Below, in pieces: positions 4,429 through 5,529 of a stretch of DNA of 5,529 nt. The stretch is from contig DPVV01000179.1 of assembly GCA_003526525.1 (NCBI GenBank), forward strand, positions 1-5,529. The letters run 5' to 3'. The notes under the pieces were generated by a model. That model searched no databases, had not been told where the DNA came from, and saw nothing but the letters and a program-made list of their open reading frames with translations. Both the position numbers and the translations under genes were made by a program. The stretch's first letter is position 1. Each line of letters begins with the position of its first letter. This DNA comes from Lachnoclostridium phytofermentans (GTDB taxonomy: Bacteria > Bacillota > Clostridia > Lachnospirales > Lachnospiraceae).

Positions 4429-4605
4429 TTAAGCACCTTTTTGATTTGTTATTGGCTTTTTCTTTATTAAGCAGGACCAGGAACAAGTATATTTAGTAGT
4501 TCTCTTTTTGATGTATTTGTACGCCCACTTAGTTACATCCTCGATATAAAATACTCTTTGGCATACAGGACATATATGCTCACCTAATCGCAATTTAACT
4601 TCCAT
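4429..4605 (-). CDS. 58-residue zinc-finger phage protein
   Basis: I place the start at ATG (4603-4605), because AAGGAG (4614-4619) is 8 bases upstream; a longer frame beginning with TTG at 4632 has no ribosome site and would contain this one. Cys12 and Cys15 (CPVC) and Cys41 and Cys45 (CSWSC) form a CxxC...CxxxC zinc site, with a Trp/Tyr/Lys-rich region between (KWAYKYIKKRTTKYT, 26-40) that may contact nucleic acid. Similar small CPVCG-WxYK-CSWxC proteins occur beside phage replication genes. It begins 33 bases after the helicase loader stop and is probably co-transcribed with it. Confidence 0.75.
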   Translation of the reverse strand: MEVKLRLGEHICPVCQRVFYIEDVTKWAYKYIKKRTTKYTCSWSCLIKKKPITNQKGA

Positions 4606-4638
4606 CACTTTCACTCCTTTTCTTATTTTCAAGTTGTC

Positions 4639-5166
4639 CTAACCATTGATTTTTAAGATTGTTTCATTAACCACACTCGCTAACTCATTTCTTCGGTTAT
4701 TAACACTCATAGGTATCTGGTTCAGTTTCTTTTGTTGCTGCTGCTCCTGCTCGTACATCATTCTGAAGTTTGCTCGATCTGCAACTATATTCTCGGACAT
4801 GCATATATTTTGCCATCCGATACGCTTTACACATTTTCTTGTTAAATCATCCAGACTTTCGAGTGCTTCAATCTCCTGCATATAACCATATCTTCTTATC
4901 GCCTTAATAACTGTTTCCCATGCTTCACCATAATCCAGGACTTTAATACTCGTAATTTGTGATGATAACTCTCTAATGTCTGCTATGGAAGGTGGCATCT
5001 TATTTGTTGCTATGTAGCTTTGTACTGCATTGCTTACGATTTTATAATCGAGATCCTTAAGCATTCCATACCAAATATCTGTACTAGCATCATCTGGCAT
5101 TACATTAGACCATGGATAACAGGATTTAATTGCAGAAGATATCATCGCAAACTCTTTCACGTTCAT
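4639..5166 (-). CDS. Phage replicative helicase loader (loader/inhibitor, G39P-like)
   Basis: Expected to bring the DnaB-type helicase to the phage origin together with the replisome organizer encoded just upstream. I place the start at ATG (5164-5166), 9 bases after GGAGG (5176-5180); a longer frame from 5193 lacks support. In the 175-residue form, residues 1-70 match the helical N-domain of the G39P/loader-inhibitor family: a small DxWYxxLKDLxY segment (about 30-41) and IATNKMPPSIADIRE (52-66). Residues 78-140 (GEAWETVIKAIRRYG, then LTRKCVKRIGWQ and ENIVADRANFRMMYE) match the C-terminal part usual in Clostridia phage loaders. A Gln-rich stretch follows (EQEQQQQKK, 139-147). There is no Walker A motif, so it is not an AAA+ DnaC-type loader. 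Its first 41 bases overlap the organizer gene, which suggests translational coupling. Confidence 0.85.
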   Translation of the reverse strand: MNVKEFAMISSAIKSCYPWSNVMPDDASTDIWYGMLKDLDYKIVSNAVQSYIATNKMPPSIADIRELSSQITSIKVLDYGEAWETVIKAIRRYGYMQEIEALESLDDLTRKCVKRIGWQNICMSENIVADRANFRMMYEQEQQQQKKLNQIPMSVNNRRNELASVVNETILKING

Positions 5167-5529
5167 TCGCCCATTCCTCCATTCTTCTTGCATACTGCTC
5201 TGGTGTTTCTTTCCCAGAAGAATTATTGTAAAATGATTTATTATTCTTCTGTTCTTTTTCTTGTACTGCTGAAACTACCCACTTTTTTATAACTAAGTAA
5301 TGGTTCTTTGCCTTATAGCCCTTCATTTCGATATACTCATCAAGGTAAGTAATCGCCTTAGAATACATTTCATTTCCAAGTTCATTAATTAGTTTATTCA
5401 TTTCATCATCGGTGAGTAGTACGTGCTGGTAAGCACCGTACTTATGCTTTTCTTTTTTCTTTTTTATCTCTTTATCTATGTCTTTATCTTTATCTATTTC
5501 TTTATCTATATCTATTTCTTTATCTATAT
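5126..5529 (-). CDS. Phage replisome organizer, C-terminal part (5' end outside the window)
   Basis: The frame is open from the window edge to TAA (5126-5128), 134 codons. An internal ATG (5399-5401) is not the start, because the conserved segment KYGAYQHVLLTDDEM lies before it. That segment and the following YLDEYIEMKGYKAKNHYLVIKKWV are typical of the C-terminal end of Firmicutes phage replisome organizers and DnaD-like proteins, which bind the origin and recruit the helicase loader. Upstream of it the chain is an Ile-Asp-Lys-Glu repeat linker joined to a Lys-rich run. The DNA-binding N-terminal winged-helix domain would lie beyond the edge. The tail (GKETPEQYARRMEEWANERE) is hydrophilic and overlaps the loader gene. 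Confidence 0.8.
   Translation of the reverse strand, partial: IDKEIDIDKEIDKDKDIDKEIKKKKEKHKYGAYQHVLLTDDEMNKLINELGNEMYSKAITYLDEYIEMKGYKAKNHYLVIKKWVVSAVQEKEQKNNKSFYNNSSGKETPEQYARRMEEWANERERVCDDIFCN
5469..5529 (-). repeat. ATAGATAAAGA-type tandem repeat in the organizer gene
   Basis: On the coding strand, units of ATAGATAAAGA(A/T) recur imperfectly with 6-, 12- and 18-base periods and encode IDKEIDIDKEIDKDKDIDKE. The run continues past the window edge. It codes for a flexible charged linker and may also serve as origin iterons, since phage origins often lie within the initiator gene. Confidence 0.8.

Noticed and set aside
4606..4632. Upstream TTG extension of the 58-residue zinc-finger protein.
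   Set aside because: No ribosome site before it, while AAGGAG stands 8 bases before the internal ATG at 4603-4605.
4646..5292. Two plus-strand frames with Cys- and Phe-rich or Ile-rich products.
   Set aside because: They are antisense shadows of the helicase loader and organizer; the Cys run mirrors the Gln-rich segment of the loader.
5469..5529. The short tandem repeat as a CRISPR array.
   Set aside because: The units are 6-18 bases with no unique spacers, and the run stays in frame within a protein-coding gene.

Overview
The window looks like part of a prophage or phage genome from a low-GC Gram-positive host, most likely one of the Clostridia (Lachnospiraceae-like). This is inferred from base composition (roughly 35-40% GC in stretches I counted), strong AAGGAGG-type ribosome sites, tightly packed very small genes, and protein families typical of Firmicutes phages. 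No host gene, tRNA, integrase, insertion sequence or CRISPR array is visible.

Almost everything reads leftwards (minus strand), so the operon runs from the right end to the left end. Entering at the right: the C-terminal part of a phage replisome organizer with an Ile-Asp-Lys repeat linker (5126-5529), a replicative helicase loader that overlaps it (4639-5166), a small zinc-finger protein (4429-4605), a 27-residue membrane peptide (4325-4408) and a 75-residue conserved phage protein (4069-4296). After an interruption the same strand continues with a 52-residue protein (3078-3236), a small SAM-dependent methyltransferase starting at GTG (2567-3040), an acidic 45-residue protein (2405-2542), a basic 31-residue protein (2296-2391), a full-length C5-cytosine DNA methyltransferase (686-2239), a 92-residue zinc-binding protein with its own promoter and terminator (301-579), and a truncated zinc-ribbon protein at the left edge (1-230).

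The interruption is a single rightward gene (3342-4088) for a DUF4145 protein with an N-terminal zinc-ribbon-like segment. It is visibly richer in A+T than its neighbours, uses a TTG start, has a candidate promoter/operator with an 8-bp inverted repeat, and collides tail-to-tail with the replication operon. It looks like an independently expressed accessory ('moron') gene and is a candidate for an anti-phage or host-interaction function, though no function can be shown from sequence alone.

Working together: the right part copies phage DNA (organizer plus helicase loader), and the left part modifies it (two different methyltransferases and no restriction endonuclease, so probably anti-restriction). 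The most unusual regulatory structure is at 262-640. A 14-bp inverted repeat links the promoter region of the 92-residue gene to the stem of its own terminator, so that a transcript arriving from the upstream operon could fold into an anti-terminator, while a transcript started at the local promoter could not. Other points worth checking are two overlapping palindromes just ahead of the cytosine methyltransferase start, and G7/G8 tracts located in the two methyltransferase genes.
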